Counted from the stretch's first letter, positions 45,510-54,450 are shown. The stretch: DNA of 64,000 nucleotides from Ruminococcus sp. (GCA_023665555.1 JAMPDR010000006.1:1-64000); one strand, 5' to 3'. Numbers and translations: made by a program. Notes: generated by a model not told the origin, from the letters alone.

Positions 45510-46355
45510 TCACCCAAAAAATCCGCTTTCTTCAATAGCCTTTTTTGCATCGGCAAATCCTGCGGCATACATTTTATAAATCATACTTTTTTCTCGCGTA
45601 AGTGTTTTCATACCAAAACAATCCTTTGGTTCAAGAACAAGAATTTTGCCATCCTTTTCACCATCAGCAATGAACGAAAGTATATCACTGCACCGCTCAT
45701 GGATGTTACCCATAAGTTCAGCAATCTTCGGGTAATCAGCAAAAAAATGTTTCAGAAGCTTTTCTTTGCCGAACGGTATTGTGTATTCTTCTCTGGGTTT
45801 TGAGAGGACAACAACCACCTTGTCACAGCCATCTGCAAACGCTTTTCTTACAGGTATAGGTTCAGCTATTCCGCCGTCAAAATATTCAACATCGTTTATC
45901 ACATAAGGCTTACACACAACAGGCAGACAGCATGACGCTTTCAATATGTCATAGTTGTTCTGCTGAACATCACTTTTGGTGAAATATATCGGTTCGCCGT
46001 CACACGCTCTTGTTGCCACCGCCTTATACTCAATTGGCGAAGATGCAAAATATTCATAATCAAGCGGATATTCACCATCATCGTTGCAAAGGTCTGAAAA
46101 TATATAGTCAAAACCGATATACGAGCCTGTTTTCAAGAAGTTGTCCATACTCATATATTCTTTTCGAAGTGCGTAATTTGAGTAAAATTCAAGGTTTCTG
46201 CCGCGCTGACCGCATGCATATGACATAAGATTCGCACTGCCTGCCGAAACACCCAGACAATAATCTATTTTTACGTTCTTATCCGCAAAACAGTCATATA
46301 CACCGCCCGAATATATACATCTCATTCCGCCGCCGACATCAACTATACCAACCAT
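45510..46355 (-). CDS. Patatin-like phospholipase
   Basis: 281 residues, no signal peptide. Ser-Asp dyad: G-V-S-A-G-S (nucleophile Ser at about residue 37) and D-G-G-I-A (Asp at about 159); oxyanion loop D-V-G-G-G-M-R near the N-terminus. Resembles the YjjU/RssA-like bacterial patatins that hydrolyse acyl esters. Between murI and the QueG-like gene with short gaps (13 and 6 bases), so in an operon. Confidence 0.88.
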   Translation of the reverse strand: MVGIVDVGGGMRCIYSGGVYDCFADKNVKIDYCLGVSAGSANLMSYACGQRGRNLEFYSNYALRKEYMSMDNFLKTGSYIGFDYIFSDLCNDDGEYPLDYEYFASSPIEYKAVATRACDGEPIYFTKSDVQQNNYDILKASCCLPVVCKPYVINDVEYFDGGIAEPIPVRKAFADGCDKVVVVLSKPREEYTIPFGKEKLLKHFFADYPKIAELMGNIHERCSDILSFIADGEKDGKILVLEPKDCFGMKTLTREKSMIYKMYAAGFADAKKAIEESGFFG

Positions 46356-46368
46356 TTAAGTATACCCC

Positions 46369-47148
46369 TTACGCATTATTGCCATATTCAAACAGCTTTT
46401 TCGAAAACGCAATATGACTGCTGTCACTGTTTTCAAAAATAATTTTGCCATTTTTTTGCTGCAAATTCAATTGACCTTTTTCTTCAAGAACACGCTTCGT
46501 CTGTCTTGCCGCGCCCTCACCGCCATCAAAAATACGGACATCGTTTCCGAGTATCTCCTGAATCATATCACGTGCAAACGGATAATGAGTACAGCCGAGA
46601 ACAACGCAGTCAATTTTGCTTTTATCAAACGGAGAAAACAACCGTTCAAGATAATCTTTCATCTCTTGTGTGCCGAGTTTATCGCTCTCAACAAGTTCAA
46701 CCAATTCAGGTGCAGGCAGCTTAATTATCTGCGCATCATCTTCAAAGCGCTGCATTAAATCGGCAAACTTCTTTTCTCTGAGTGTAAGCGGTGTCGCCAT
46801 AACAATAACGGTCGGATCTTCCTTTGAAAGAGCCGCAGGCTTCAGCGCCGGCTCTAGACCTATTATAGGAAAGCCGCTATGCTTTTCGCGAAGATATGCC
46901 GCGGCCGCACTTGTTGCAGTGTTGCAGGCAATCACAACAGCCTTGACACCGCGCGATATCAGATATTCCACGCTGTTTGTGGTAAGTTGCAAAATTTCCT
47001 CGGTTGACTTCACACCGTACGGTGCATTTTTTGAGTCACCGTAATATATATAATTTTCATTCGGCATTATTTTATATAATTCGCGAAGGACACTTACACC
47101 ACCCATTCCCGAATCAAAAACACCGATTGGATTTTTACTGTCTGACAT
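46369..47148 (-). CDS. murI: Glutamate racemase
   Basis: 259 residues. Cofactor-independent racemase that makes D-glutamate for peptidoglycan. First catalytic Cys in V-I-A-C-N-T-A-T (about 75), second in L-G-C-T-H-Y-P (about 187); N-terminal F-D-S-G-M-G-G. Leads the murI-patatin-QueG-like operon. Confidence 0.95.
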   Translation of the reverse strand: MSDSKNPIGVFDSGMGGVSVLRELYKIMPNENYIYYGDSKNAPYGVKSTEEILQLTTNSVEYLISRGVKAVVIACNTATSAAAAYLREKHSGFPIIGLEPALKPAALSKEDPTVIVMATPLTLREKKFADLMQRFEDDAQIIKLPAPELVELVESDKLGTQEMKDYLERLFSPFDKSKIDCVVLGCTHYPFARDMIQEILGNDVRIFDGGEGAARQTKRVLEEKGQLNLQQKNGKIIFENSDSSHIAFSKKLFEYGNNA

Positions 47149-47180
47149 AATTTACCATCCTGTTTGATGAATATATTAAA

Positions 47181-47266
47181 CAGAGTAAAACGAGTAAAAA
47201 AAATGTAAAGTGTTTACGTTTTTCAAAATTAAGAAAGGTTACATAAAATTTACTCTTTTTACTCTG
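47181..47266. repeat. Palindromic element P2 with 29-base imperfect inverted ends
   Basis: Starts CAGAGTAAAACGAGTAAA and ends TTTACTCTTTTTACTCTG, with about 25 of 29 terminal bases complementary. The central part (AAGTGTTTACG...CAAAATTAAG...GGTTACATAAAATTT) aligns with the core of R1 (37773-37852), whose ends differ but are also self-complementary. It lies just upstream of murI. Confidence 0.65.
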
Positions 47267-47345
47267 CGCGAAGCATACACTGTTTCATGTGAACTATACA
47301 CAAAAAATTACTATTAAATGCAGACTGTTCCGACAGTTAGGTGCA

Positions 47346-47366
47346 GGTCGACCGCATCGGTCGACC
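47346..47366. other. Perfect GGTCGACCG hairpin
   Basis: GGTCGACCG, 3-base loop, CGGTCGACC: a very stable 9-bp stem in the intergenic gap between murI and cysS, with no U-tract. Bases 47267-47407 otherwise show nothing that looks coding. Confidence 0.6.
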
Positions 47367-47406
47367 CCTCACTTTTATTCTGCGAACTCAGGCTATCAAT
47401 CTGCAC

Positions 47407-47456
47407 ATTCCTCGCCCGCATAACTCCTAATTCCTAACTCCTAATTCCTCATTATT
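47407..47456. repeat. Repeat element R4 (arm only), next to the cysS stop
   Basis: Two to three tandem copies of ACTCCTAATTCCT-type units ending CCTCATTATTT, directly at the cysS stop codon. Same unit as the right arms of R1, R2 and R3 and in the same orientation relative to the upstream gene. Confidence 0.65.
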
Positions 47457-48857
47457 TTAAGTTCTGTGCCACTTTATACCCTGCGGTGTATCTTCAAGAA
47501 CAATTCCCTGAGCCTTCAATTCGTCACGTATGCGGTCGGCTTCTGCCCAGTTTTTGGCTTTTCTTGCCGCATTTCTCTGCTCAATGAGCGCTTCAATTTC
47601 ATCATCAAGACTGCCCTTGGTTTCTCTGTTATAAACAAGACCGAGAACACCCGTGAGTTCATCAAAGATTTTTGCCGCATATTCAGTCAGTGCCTTACTC
47701 TGCACACCGTCATTGACATAAGTGTTGACATCTCGAACCAACTCAAACACAACACCAATTGCGTCAGCAGTGTTGAGGTCATCCTCCATTGCATTAATGA
47801 ATTCCTGCTTTCTCTTGTCAATAAGAGCGATAATTTCAGCGTCCTTTTCACCTGCCTGCTCGACTGCGTTCTTGATTGCAAAATCAAGATTATCACGGCA
47901 TGTATACATTCTTTCAAGCGATGCCTTGCACTGCTCGATTGCGTCGAAGCTATAGTTGATAGGACTTCTGTATTGACATGAGATCATAAGGAAACGAATC
48001 GGTTCATAGCCAAACTGCTCAGCAACATCACGAACGGTGAAGAAATTGCCGAGTGACTTTGACATCTTAACTTTGTCAACAGTGATAAAGCCGTTGTGCA
48101 TCCAATAGTTTGAGAACGGCTTACCATTGCAGCACTCACTTTGAGCAATCTCATTTTCATGATGCGGGAAAATAAGATCCTGACCGCCGCAGTGAATGTC
48201 GATTGTTTCACCAAGGAAACGTCGTACCATTGCCGAGCACTCAATATGCCAACCGGGTCTGCCGTGACCCCAAGGCGACTCCCAATACGGTTCACCGGGT
48301 TTTGCACCTTTCCAAAGGGCAAAGTCCATCGGCTCTTTTTTTACTTCACCGATGTTGATTCTTGCACCTGCTTCAAGGTCCTCAAGCGGCTGATGTGAAA
48401 GCTTGCCGTATTCGCTGAACTTTTTCGGACTGAAATAAACATCACCGTCAACAGCATAGGCATAGCCTTTTTCAATAAGTGTTGAAACAATGTTGATAAT
48501 CTCATCTATATTTTCAGTTGCTTTCGGGTGGCAGGTTGCTTCGCGGACATTCATGCCCTTCGCATCTTTCCAAAATTCTTCAATATACTTCTCGGAAACC
48601 TGCTTATAAGTCAAACCCTCTTCGTTTGCACGGCGGATAATTTTGTCGTCAATGTCAGTGAAGTTCTGAACAAAATTAACTTTGTTTCCTCTATATTCGA
48701 GATAACGGCGAAGAACATCAAAAACGCAAAGCGGTCTTGCGTTACCGATGTGAATAAAATTATATACTGTAGGACCGCAGGCATATATTTTATATTCGCC
48801 CTCTTTAATCGGAACAAGTTCTTCTTTTTTTCTTGTGAGAGTATTGAAAATTCTCAT
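47457..48857 (-). CDS. cysS: Cysteinyl-tRNA synthetase
   Basis: 466 residues from the ATG at 48857, which has AAAGGA 10 bases upstream; the ATG at 48866 is too close to it. Class I synthetase: zinc Cys in Y-A-C-G-P-T-V-Y, HIGH-type H-I-G-N (about 36), K-M-S-K-S (about 266), and C-H-x-x-H-H-E-N-E-I-A-Q-S. Charges tRNA-Cys. Third gene of the operon headed by a cysteine T-box, so it should be induced when uncharged tRNA-Cys accumulates. Confidence 0.96.
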   Translation of the reverse strand: MRIFNTLTRKKEELVPIKEGEYKIYACGPTVYNFIHIGNARPLCVFDVLRRYLEYRGNKVNFVQNFTDIDDKIIRRANEEGLTYKQVSEKYIEEFWKDAKGMNVREATCHPKATENIDEIINIVSTLIEKGYAYAVDGDVYFSPKKFSEYGKLSHQPLEDLEAGARINIGEVKKEPMDFALWKGAKPGEPYWESPWGHGRPGWHIECSAMVRRFLGETIDIHCGGQDLIFPHHENEIAQSECCNGKPFSNYWMHNGFITVDKVKMSKSLGNFFTVRDVAEQFGYEPIRFLMISCQYRSPINYSFDAIEQCKASLERMYTCRDNLDFAIKNAVEQAGEKDAEIIALIDKRKQEFINAMEDDLNTADAIGVVFELVRDVNTYVNDGVQSKALTEYAAKIFDELTGVLGLVYNRETKGSLDDEIEALIEQRNAARKAKNWAEADRIRDELKAQGIVLEDTPQGIKWHRT

Positions 48858-48903
48858 ATCAATCATTTCCTTTCAATTATTCAGCATTGATTAAAGGCAT
48901 AAT

Positions 48904-49542
48904 TTAATCAGCATCTTTTTGTTTTGCCAGTTCTTTTTCCAGATATTCCACTCTTTCACGAAGTCGGCAAAGTTCCTGAGAAATCGGGTCGGGAACATGG
49001 ATTTGATCAAGGCGGTCAATTCGCTTGCCGTCTTGCTTAACAACCCTTGCAGGCACACCGACTGCCGTTGAATTCGGCGGTATTTCCGAAAGTACAACTG
49101 CACCTGCGGCAACATTAGAATTATCGCCGATTTTCATCGGTCCGAGAACTTTTGCGCCGGCGCCAATCATAACATTATTGCCGATGGTCGGATGTCTTTT
49201 TCCGTGATCTTTTCCCGTACCGCCGAGTGTTGCACCCTGGTAAATCGTGCAATCGTCACCGATTATTGTTGTTTCACCGATAACCACACCTGTTCCGTGA
49301 TCAATAAAAATCCTTCTTCCGATTTGCGCACCGGGATGTATTTCTATATTTGTCTTTTTCACACTGCGCTGGGATACGGCTCTCGCGAGAAAGAACATTT
49401 TGTGATTATAAAGCCAGTGTGCTCTGCGATAAGACCTCACCGCCTTATAACCCGGATAAAGCAACATTATCTCAAGAGCGCTTCGTGCCGCAGGATCTCT
49501 GTCCTTAACACATTGCAAGTCCTCTTTAATTCTCTCAAACAT
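48904..49542 (-). CDS. cysE: Serine O-acetyltransferase
   Basis: 212 residues, short (EpsC-type) form. Left-handed beta-helix with hexapeptide repeats from about residue 65; H-P-G-A-Q-I-G and D-H-G-T-G-V-V-I-G (catalytic Asp-His) and H-G-K-R-H-P-T-I-G-N are diagnostic. Makes O-acetylserine for cysteine synthesis. The Cys-sensing C-terminal tail of long CysE is replaced by a Lys/Glu-rich helix. Lies between pgsA and cysS. Confidence 0.94.
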   Translation of the reverse strand: MFERIKEDLQCVKDRDPAARSALEIMLLYPGYKAVRSYRRAHWLYNHKMFFLARAVSQRSVKKTNIEIHPGAQIGRRIFIDHGTGVVIGETTIIGDDCTIYQGATLGGTGKDHGKRHPTIGNNVMIGAGAKVLGPMKIGDNSNVAAGAVVLSEIPPNSTAVGVPARVVKQDGKRIDRLDQIHVPDPISQELCRLRERVEYLEKELAKQKDAD

Positions 49543-49558
49543 AGAATCACTCCAAAAT

Positions 49559-50128
49559 TTATTTTGAAAAATTAATCAGCCTTTTGCTGTCATAAAGATA
49601 TTTTGCGCCTGAAACCACCGTAAGCACAGCAACCAGCCACATCAATATATTTGAAATGACCGAAACAGAAACGGCGCACCATGACGGCAAGCCGAACTGC
49701 ATCATGATCATTATAAGCACAGTGAATACCATCTGACAAGCCGTTTTGAGTTTGCCCCAAAAGCCTGCCGCAATAACAACATTCTGCTCTATTGCAACCA
49801 TTCTCAGCGAAGTGATGATGAACTCTCGTGATATTACAATCATAATTACCCAACTGCTGCACATTCCGTATTTCAAAAATGCCAGCAATGCGGCAAGAAA
49901 CAACATTTTATCACCAACAGGGTCGCACAGCTTTCCGAAAACGGTTATCTGATTATATTTTCTTGCAAGATGGCCATCAAAAAAATCGGTCAGCGAAGCG
50001 ATACCAAACACGATACCTGCAACGAGGAAATGATATTTGAAATCAATCAGCATCAATGCGAGATAAATTGGTGCGATAACCATTCTCGAAAGTGTAAGTT
50101 TGTTGGGTAAATTCATTTTTTTGAGCAT
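49559..50128 (-). CDS. pgsA: CDP-diacylglycerol-glycerol-3-phosphate 3-phosphatidyltransferase
   Basis: 189 residues with about five membrane helices. CDP-alcohol phosphotransferase motif D-(x)2-D-G-x2-A-R-x8-G-x3-D-x3-D is present as D-F-F-D-G-H-L-A-R (about 48) ending C-D-P-V-G-D-K. Makes phosphatidylglycerophosphate for anionic phospholipids. It is the first ORF after the cysteine T-box leader, about 117 bases downstream of the leader terminator, which is an unusual neighbour for cysE and cysS. Confidence 0.94.
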   Translation of the reverse strand: MLKKMNLPNKLTLSRMVIAPIYLALMLIDFKYHFLVAGIVFGIASLTDFFDGHLARKYNQITVFGKLCDPVGDKMLFLAALLAFLKYGMCSSWVIMIVISREFIITSLRMVAIEQNVVIAAGFWGKLKTACQMVFTVLIMIMMQFGLPSWCAVSVSVISNILMWLVAVLTVVSGAKYLYDSKRLINFSK

Positions 50129-50244
50129 GTAATCAAATTCCTTTCTGTATTTTTACCCTCTTTTCAAATATTTACAGAAACACCGCACAGGATACTCGAA
50201 TATAAAACCGAAATCATTGATACGGTTTTCTTATTTCTCCGCAT

Positions 50245-50498
50245 AAAAAAAGCTCTGTTGCTCAATGCAACAGAGGCGTTTTGACGCGGTTCCACTCTGA
50301 TTTTTACTCATTCACCGTTAACGCCGGTTTACGCCCTCGGATACTAATAAACTTTCCCCTTGGGTGCTGACGGGTGCATTTCATCAGTATGTCTGACAGG
50401 ACACTTCCACCTTACAGTCCCTCTCTGAGAAAGACGAAAACCGATTACTTCTCCCGCTTGACAGCCGCCTTTGGCTGTATTGCGCATTTTTGTCAACC
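50245..50498 (-). promoter_or_regulatory. Cysteine T-box riboswitch leader of pgsA-cysE-cysS
   Basis: On the minus strand the leader carries the usual T-box landmarks in order: AGCGGG, AGTA bulge (about 50445-50449), AGAGAGG and GGTG(G)AAG of stem I, then the specifier loop GAAATGCA in which TGC (50376-50378) is the cysteine codon followed by the usual A, then CCCGT closing the stem. The T-box AGAGTGGAACCGCG (50285-50298) precedes a terminator with CTCTGTTGC / GCAACAGAG and a 7-T run (50245-50277). Uncharged tRNA-Cys should stabilise the antiterminator and allow expression. Confidence 0.92.
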
Positions 50499-50503
50499 AC
50501 TAT

Positions 50504-50532
50504 ATTATATACATATGTTCACAAAATGTCAA
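50504..50532 (-). promoter_or_regulatory. Consensus sigma-A promoter of the T-box operon
   Basis: TTGACA (50527-50532), 17 bases, TATAAT (50504-50509), both hexamers matching consensus exactly, on the minus strand immediately before the leader. Confidence 0.85.
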
Positions 50533-50540
50533 TATCTTTT

Positions 50541-50757
50541 TGATTAGGAGTGAGAAGCCGAGGCTGCGAAAAAATAGCAACAAAAATTAAATCATTCGCC
50601 GCTCAAATAAATTGCATATAACAATTAGATAACTATTATAATAGCAAATTGTAAATCAATTGCTATCTATCTCTGCGGAATAAAGACTAAAGATACTGAT
50701 ATCCTCCCAACGACCTGCGTTCTTCGTTTCTCACTACTAACCCCTAATTCCTAATTA
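50541..50757. repeat. Repeat element R3
   Basis: Begins GATTAGGAGTGAGAAG and ends CTAACCCCTAATTCCTAATTA. The core (50614-50679) aligns with that of R2 (44677-44741). Its last bases supply the TAG stop of the HD-domain gene (50751-50753). Degenerate compared with R2, suggesting an older copy. Confidence 0.65.
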
Positions 50758-51281
50758 AGTTCCCGATACAACTGCAAAAACTCTTTTTCAACTGTATCAA
50801 AACCGCGAAACGCAAAATTTAAATCAATGTGTATTTCAGGTTTATCCTCAAACAACGGTGTGTTCATCAGTGCCATAAACTCATGATACAACATGCAGTC
50901 ATCAACTGATGAAATCTGCTTTCGCATGACTTCATCCGGCACGAAACCTAAAAACTTTTCATATATCAGTTTCTGTAATTTTTTCTCATATTCAAGATAA
51001 TCTGAAAGCCTTTGCTTAACAGGTCTTGTAATATCAGCAATATATGCTTCGCTTGCATCATGCAGCAGACAGGCAAGCTGAACCGACTCGGTATAATTTC
51101 TTGCTTTGGCTTCTTTTGCGCAAGCGATACTGTGCTGTCCGACTGAATAAAACGATGGAAAATGTCCGCCTGAACGGCACAACAGTGACAGTGCGTGAGC
51201 AATATCTTCAATTGCAATCGAACTTGAATCAGGCTCGCACGGATCAATACCTCTTTTTGTGTATGTAAGAATACAACTCAT
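50751..51281 (-). CDS. HD-domain phosphohydrolase (YfbR-like)
   Basis: 176 residues. Metal-dependent HD signature: S-V-G-Q-H-S (His at about 47), L-L-H-D-A-S-E-A-Y (about 72-80) and D-D-C-M near residue 126. Similar to YfbR-like nucleotide 5'-phosphatases, though the exact substrate is unknown. Its ATG overlaps the rimO stop (ATGA), so translation is coupled. Confidence 0.85.
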   Translation of the reverse strand: MSCILTYTKRGIDPCEPDSSSIAIEDIAHALSLLCRSGGHFPSFYSVGQHSIACAKEAKARNYTESVQLACLLHDASEAYIADITRPVKQRLSDYLEYEKKLQKLIYEKFLGFVPDEVMRKQISSVDDCMLYHEFMALMNTPLFEDKPEIHIDLNFAFRGFDTVEKEFLQLYRELN

Positions 51282-52606
51282 TGCACAACCTCACCAACAA
51301 GGTCGCAGTCGTCAGTACCGATGATTTTCACATTGACGAAAGTTCCCGGCACAAGTTCATCTTCAGTTGAGATTATTACACGGCTGTCAATTTCTGCACA
51401 GTCCATATAGCTTCTGCCATAGTAAAGCATGTCATCTTCATCGAAGCCGTCAACAAGCACTTTAAGCGTTTTGCCGATTTTTACGTTTTGCTTGCGCTCA
51501 AAAATTTCATACTGCTGCTGCATAATAAGTTCGCTGCGATGCTTTTTGACATCTTCATCAATCTGATTGTCAAATTCAGCAGCAGGAGTACCCTCTTCGG
51601 CTGAATACGCAAAGCATCCAAGTCTGTCAAACTCAGCTTTTTCAACAAAGCGTGAAAGTGTTTCAAAGTTCTCTTCTGTTTCACCGGGGAATCCCGTAAT
51701 AAAAGTTGTTCTTATCACTACATCGGGAATCTTGCTTCTTATTTTTTCGATCAGTGTAAGTAATTCTTCCTCGCTTCCACTGCGATTCATTCGGCGAAGA
51801 ACTTCCCTATCCGCATGTTGGAGCGGCAAATCAATATAGTTGCAGATTTTTTCTTCCTGTGCAATGGTATCGATAAGTTCGTCCGTCAAGCAATCGGGAT
51901 AGCAATAAAGGAGTCTTATCCATTCTATACCTTCAATTTTACACAGTTCGCGCAGTAACTTTGCAAGGCTCAATTTTTTATAAAGGTCTATTCCGTATTT
52001 TGTGACGTCCTGCGCAATGATAACAATTTCCTTGGCGCCGCCTTGTGCAAGTGCCTTTGCTTCTTCAATTATCTCCTCCATCGGACGGCTTCTGAAACTT
52101 CCTCTGATTGACGGTATCGCACAATATGCACAGCGGTTTGAGCAGCCTTCGGCAATTTTCAGATATGCCCAGTAATTCGGAGTTGTCAACATTCTGTCAC
52201 CGCTCATCGGCAAACAATATTCTGACGGGAACACACTTACCGTTTCACCGCCGAGCACATCATTGACCAGTTCAACAATATCATTGTTGCCGCCTATTCC
52301 GATAATACCGTCGATCTCCGGCATTTCAGTCAGCACCTCGTCTTTGTATCTTTGAGCAAGACAGCCTGTAACAACAAGTGCGCCTACTTTGCCCTCTGCC
52401 TTAAGTTCGGCAACGGATAAGATCGTATCAATTGCTTCCTGCTTTGCATCATCAATGAAGCCGCATGTATTGACAATCACCAAATCTGCTCCATCTATGT
52501 TATTCGTAATTTCATAACCCGCATCCTTAAGTTTGGCAAGCATAATTTCGGCATCCACCTGATTCTTCGGGCAGCCGAGTGAAATCATTCCAATCTTCTT
52601 TTTCAT
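51278..52606 (-). CDS. rimO: Ribosomal protein S12 methylthiotransferase
   Basis: 442 residues from the ATG at 52606; a TTG at 52630 is an alternative with a weak site. N-terminal cluster cysteines in S-L-G-C-P-K-N, N-T-C-G-F-I-D-D-A and T-G-C-L-A-Q; radical SAM C-S-N-R-C-A-Y-C-A-I-P (about 150); C-terminal TRAM domain. Methylthiolates Asp of S12. P-K-N-x-V-D after the first Cys points to RimO rather than MiaB. Downstream of recX. Confidence 0.93.
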   Translation of the reverse strand: MKKKIGMISLGCPKNQVDAEIMLAKLKDAGYEITNNIDGADLVIVNTCGFIDDAKQEAIDTILSVAELKAEGKVGALVVTGCLAQRYKDEVLTEMPEIDGIIGIGGNNDIVELVNDVLGGETVSVFPSEYCLPMSGDRMLTTPNYWAYLKIAEGCSNRCAYCAIPSIRGSFRSRPMEEIIEEAKALAQGGAKEIVIIAQDVTKYGIDLYKKLSLAKLLRELCKIEGIEWIRLLYCYPDCLTDELIDTIAQEEKICNYIDLPLQHADREVLRRMNRSGSEEELLTLIEKIRSKIPDVVIRTTFITGFPGETEENFETLSRFVEKAEFDRLGCFAYSAEEGTPAAEFDNQIDEDVKKHRSELIMQQQYEIFERKQNVKIGKTLKVLVDGFDEDDMLYYGRSYMDCAEIDSRVIISTEDELVPGTFVNVKIIGTDDCDLVGEVVQ

Positions 52607-52647
52607 ATTATTTTCATATAATTCAGTCAAAGCTGAATTTTCCTTTC

Positions 52648-53274
52648 CTAGTCATCAGTCGGCAAATCATCTTCAAGTCTGCATTTCACAGCTTCAAGCG
52701 CCGCTTTTATCTCACTGTAGCCATAACCCATTCGTACAAGACCGTTTATCGCCTTGGTTATACCTTTTTCAGTGTCCAGATATCTGCCGTATTTTCTTTC
52801 AAGTAAATCTGCAAGCTCATCGCTGTCAGACTCGATTGAATCCGTTACCTGCGATATTATATCACGGCTTACACCTTTTTTATATAGTTCCTGCTCAATT
52901 CTTCTTTTGCCGAAGCCTTTCAAACGCTGCAATTCGGCAGCATAATTTTCAGCAAATCGCCAATCATCAATATATCCGTATTCCGTCAGCTTTTCAATGG
53001 CTTCTTGTGCACCGTCGGCATAACCTTTTTGGCGCAGTTTAACAAGCAGTTCGCCGCTTGCATGATCGCGTCTTGAAAGCAAATCAACAGCTTTATTGAA
53101 AGCGCGACGGGAGCTGACCTGAACTTCAAGTTCAGCCAACTCCTCATCGTTTATTTCACAGTTTTCATAATACCGGGCGGCAGCAATGAAATCACGGTCA
53201 ACTGTCATTCGATATTCACAGTCAACATAAATGTGAACCTTATTTGCCTTGCCGTCTTTAAAATTAAGTTTCAT
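52648..53274 (-). CDS. recX: RecA regulatory protein RecX
   Basis: 208 residues from the ATG at 53274, whose first base is shared with the recA stop (TGATG). Three-helix repeats rich in charged residues: L-L-S-R-R-D-H-A-S-G-E-L, L-x-x-x-G-Y-I-D-D-W-R-F-A, G-F-G-K-R-R-I-E-Q-E-L. RecX binds the RecA filament and limits its activity. The overlap ensures co-expression with recA. Confidence 0.93.
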   Translation of the reverse strand: MKLNFKDGKANKVHIYVDCEYRMTVDRDFIAAARYYENCEINDEELAELEVQVSSRRAFNKAVDLLSRRDHASGELLVKLRQKGYADGAQEAIEKLTEYGYIDDWRFAENYAAELQRLKGFGKRRIEQELYKKGVSRDIISQVTDSIESDSDELADLLERKYGRYLDTEKGITKAINGLVRMGYGYSEIKAALEAVKCRLEDDLPTDD

Positions 53275-54374
53275 CAATCATCGTCCACAGCAATGTCTAT
53301 TTTTGCTCTTGCACTGCCGCTTTTGGAAGATGATGCCTTAGCAGCCGGCTTTTCCTTGGGTGCAGCATCCTTTGAATCACCGGATTTGCTTGCACTGACT
53401 GCATCAAAAATCTTCTTTTCAATTTCAGCTGCAAGTTCTTTTTCTTTTGCGAAAAGCAGTTTAACATTCTCACGGCCCTGTCCAAGACGTGTTTCACCGT
53501 AAGAGAACCATGCACCGCTCTTGTTGATTACACCGTATTCAACACCAAGGTCAACAAGTTCGCCGTCATGAGAAATACCAGTTCCGTACATAATATCGAA
53601 AAGTGCTTCTTTGAACGGAGGTGCAACCTTATTCTTAACAACCTTTGCCTTCGTTCTTGAACCAATAAGTTCACCGCCTGTTGCCTTGATAACTTCAGCC
53701 TTTCTTACCTCGATACGAACCGAAGAATAGAACTTCAAAGCACGTCCGCCTGTTGTAACTTCGGGGTTACCGTAGATAACACCGACCTTTTCACGAAGCT
53801 GGTTGATGAAAATTACCAATGTGTTTGACTTTGCAACAACACCAGTCAGTTTACGCAATGCCTGCGACATAAGTCTTGCATGCAAACCTACATGGCTGTC
53901 ACCCATTTCGCCCTCAATTTCAGCACGCGGAACAAGGGCGGCAACCGAGTCAACAACGATGATATCAAGAGCACCCGAACGAGCCAAAGCCTCAGTAATT
54001 GAAAGCGCATCTTCACCGTTATCCGGCTGAGAAACCAAAAGCGAATCAACATCAACTCCAAGTGACTTCGAATAAACCGGGTCAAGTGCATGTTCAGCGT
54101 CAATAAATGCAGCTTCACCGCCTGCTTTTTGAGCCTCTGCGATACAATGAAGTGCAAGCGTTGTTTTACCTGATGATTCCGGTCCGTAAATTTCAACGAT
54201 TCTTCCTTTTGGAAGTCCGTTTACACCTACTGCTATGTCAAGACCGACAGAGCCTGTGTGGATAGACTCAACATTCAAAGCCGTATTCTGACCAAGACGC
54301 ATAATTGCACCTTTGCCGTATTGTTTTTCAATCTGAGCCAAAGCTGTTGCTAAGGCTGTGCTCTTATCTGCCAT
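53274..54374 (-). CDS. recA: Recombinase RecA
   Basis: 366 residues from the ATG at 54374 with GGAGGATC 8 bases upstream. Walker [10 protein letters not shown] (about 65), Walker [11 protein letters not shown] (about 140), the F-I-N-Q-L-R-E-K and loop L2 segments all intact. Lys/Ala/Ser-rich tail of about 35 residues. Central to homologous recombination and the SOS response. An SOS-type operator lies just upstream. Confidence 0.97.
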   Translation of the reverse strand: MADKSTALATALAQIEKQYGKGAIMRLGQNTALNVESIHTGSVGLDIAVGVNGLPKGRIVEIYGPESSGKTTLALHCIAEAQKAGGEAAFIDAEHALDPVYSKSLGVDVDSLLVSQPDNGEDALSITEALARSGALDIIVVDSVAALVPRAEIEGEMGDSHVGLHARLMSQALRKLTGVVAKSNTLVIFINQLREKVGVIYGNPEVTTGGRALKFYSSVRIEVRKAEVIKATGGELIGSRTKAKVVKNKVAPPFKEALFDIMYGTGISHDGELVDLGVEYGVINKSGAWFSYGETRLGQGRENVKLLFAKEKELAAEIEKKIFDAVSASKSGDSKDAAPKEKPAAKASSSKSGSARAKIDIAVDDD

Positions 54375-54394
54375 GAGATGATCCTCCTCGTTAT

Positions 54395-54408
54395 CGTACA
54401 AATGTTCG
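54395..54408. promoter_or_regulatory. Candidate LexA (SOS) operator before recA
   Basis: CGAACATTTGTACG on the minus strand matches the Gram-positive SOS box CGAACnnnnGTTCG with one mismatch. It sits between the -10 element and the recA ribosome binding site. Confidence 0.7.
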
Positions 54409-54421
54409 TTATCTGTCATCC

Positions 54422-54450
54422 ATTATATATCACTCAATCAAAAAAATCAA
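54422..54450 (-). promoter_or_regulatory. Sigma-A promoter of recA
   Basis: TTGATT (54445-54450), 17 bases, TATAAT (54422-54427) on the minus strand, directly upstream of the SOS box. Confidence 0.75.

Noticed and set aside
45510-46355. Patatin gene as part of a CBASS-type defence system
   Set aside because: No cyclic-nucleotide synthase gene is adjacent; it is in an operon with murI and a ferredoxin protein.
50129-50244. Second terminator between T-box and pgsA (AAAACCG / CGGTTTT at 50202-50228)
   Set aside because: Only a 7-bp A/T-rich stem with a long loop and no clear U-tract; too weak to call.
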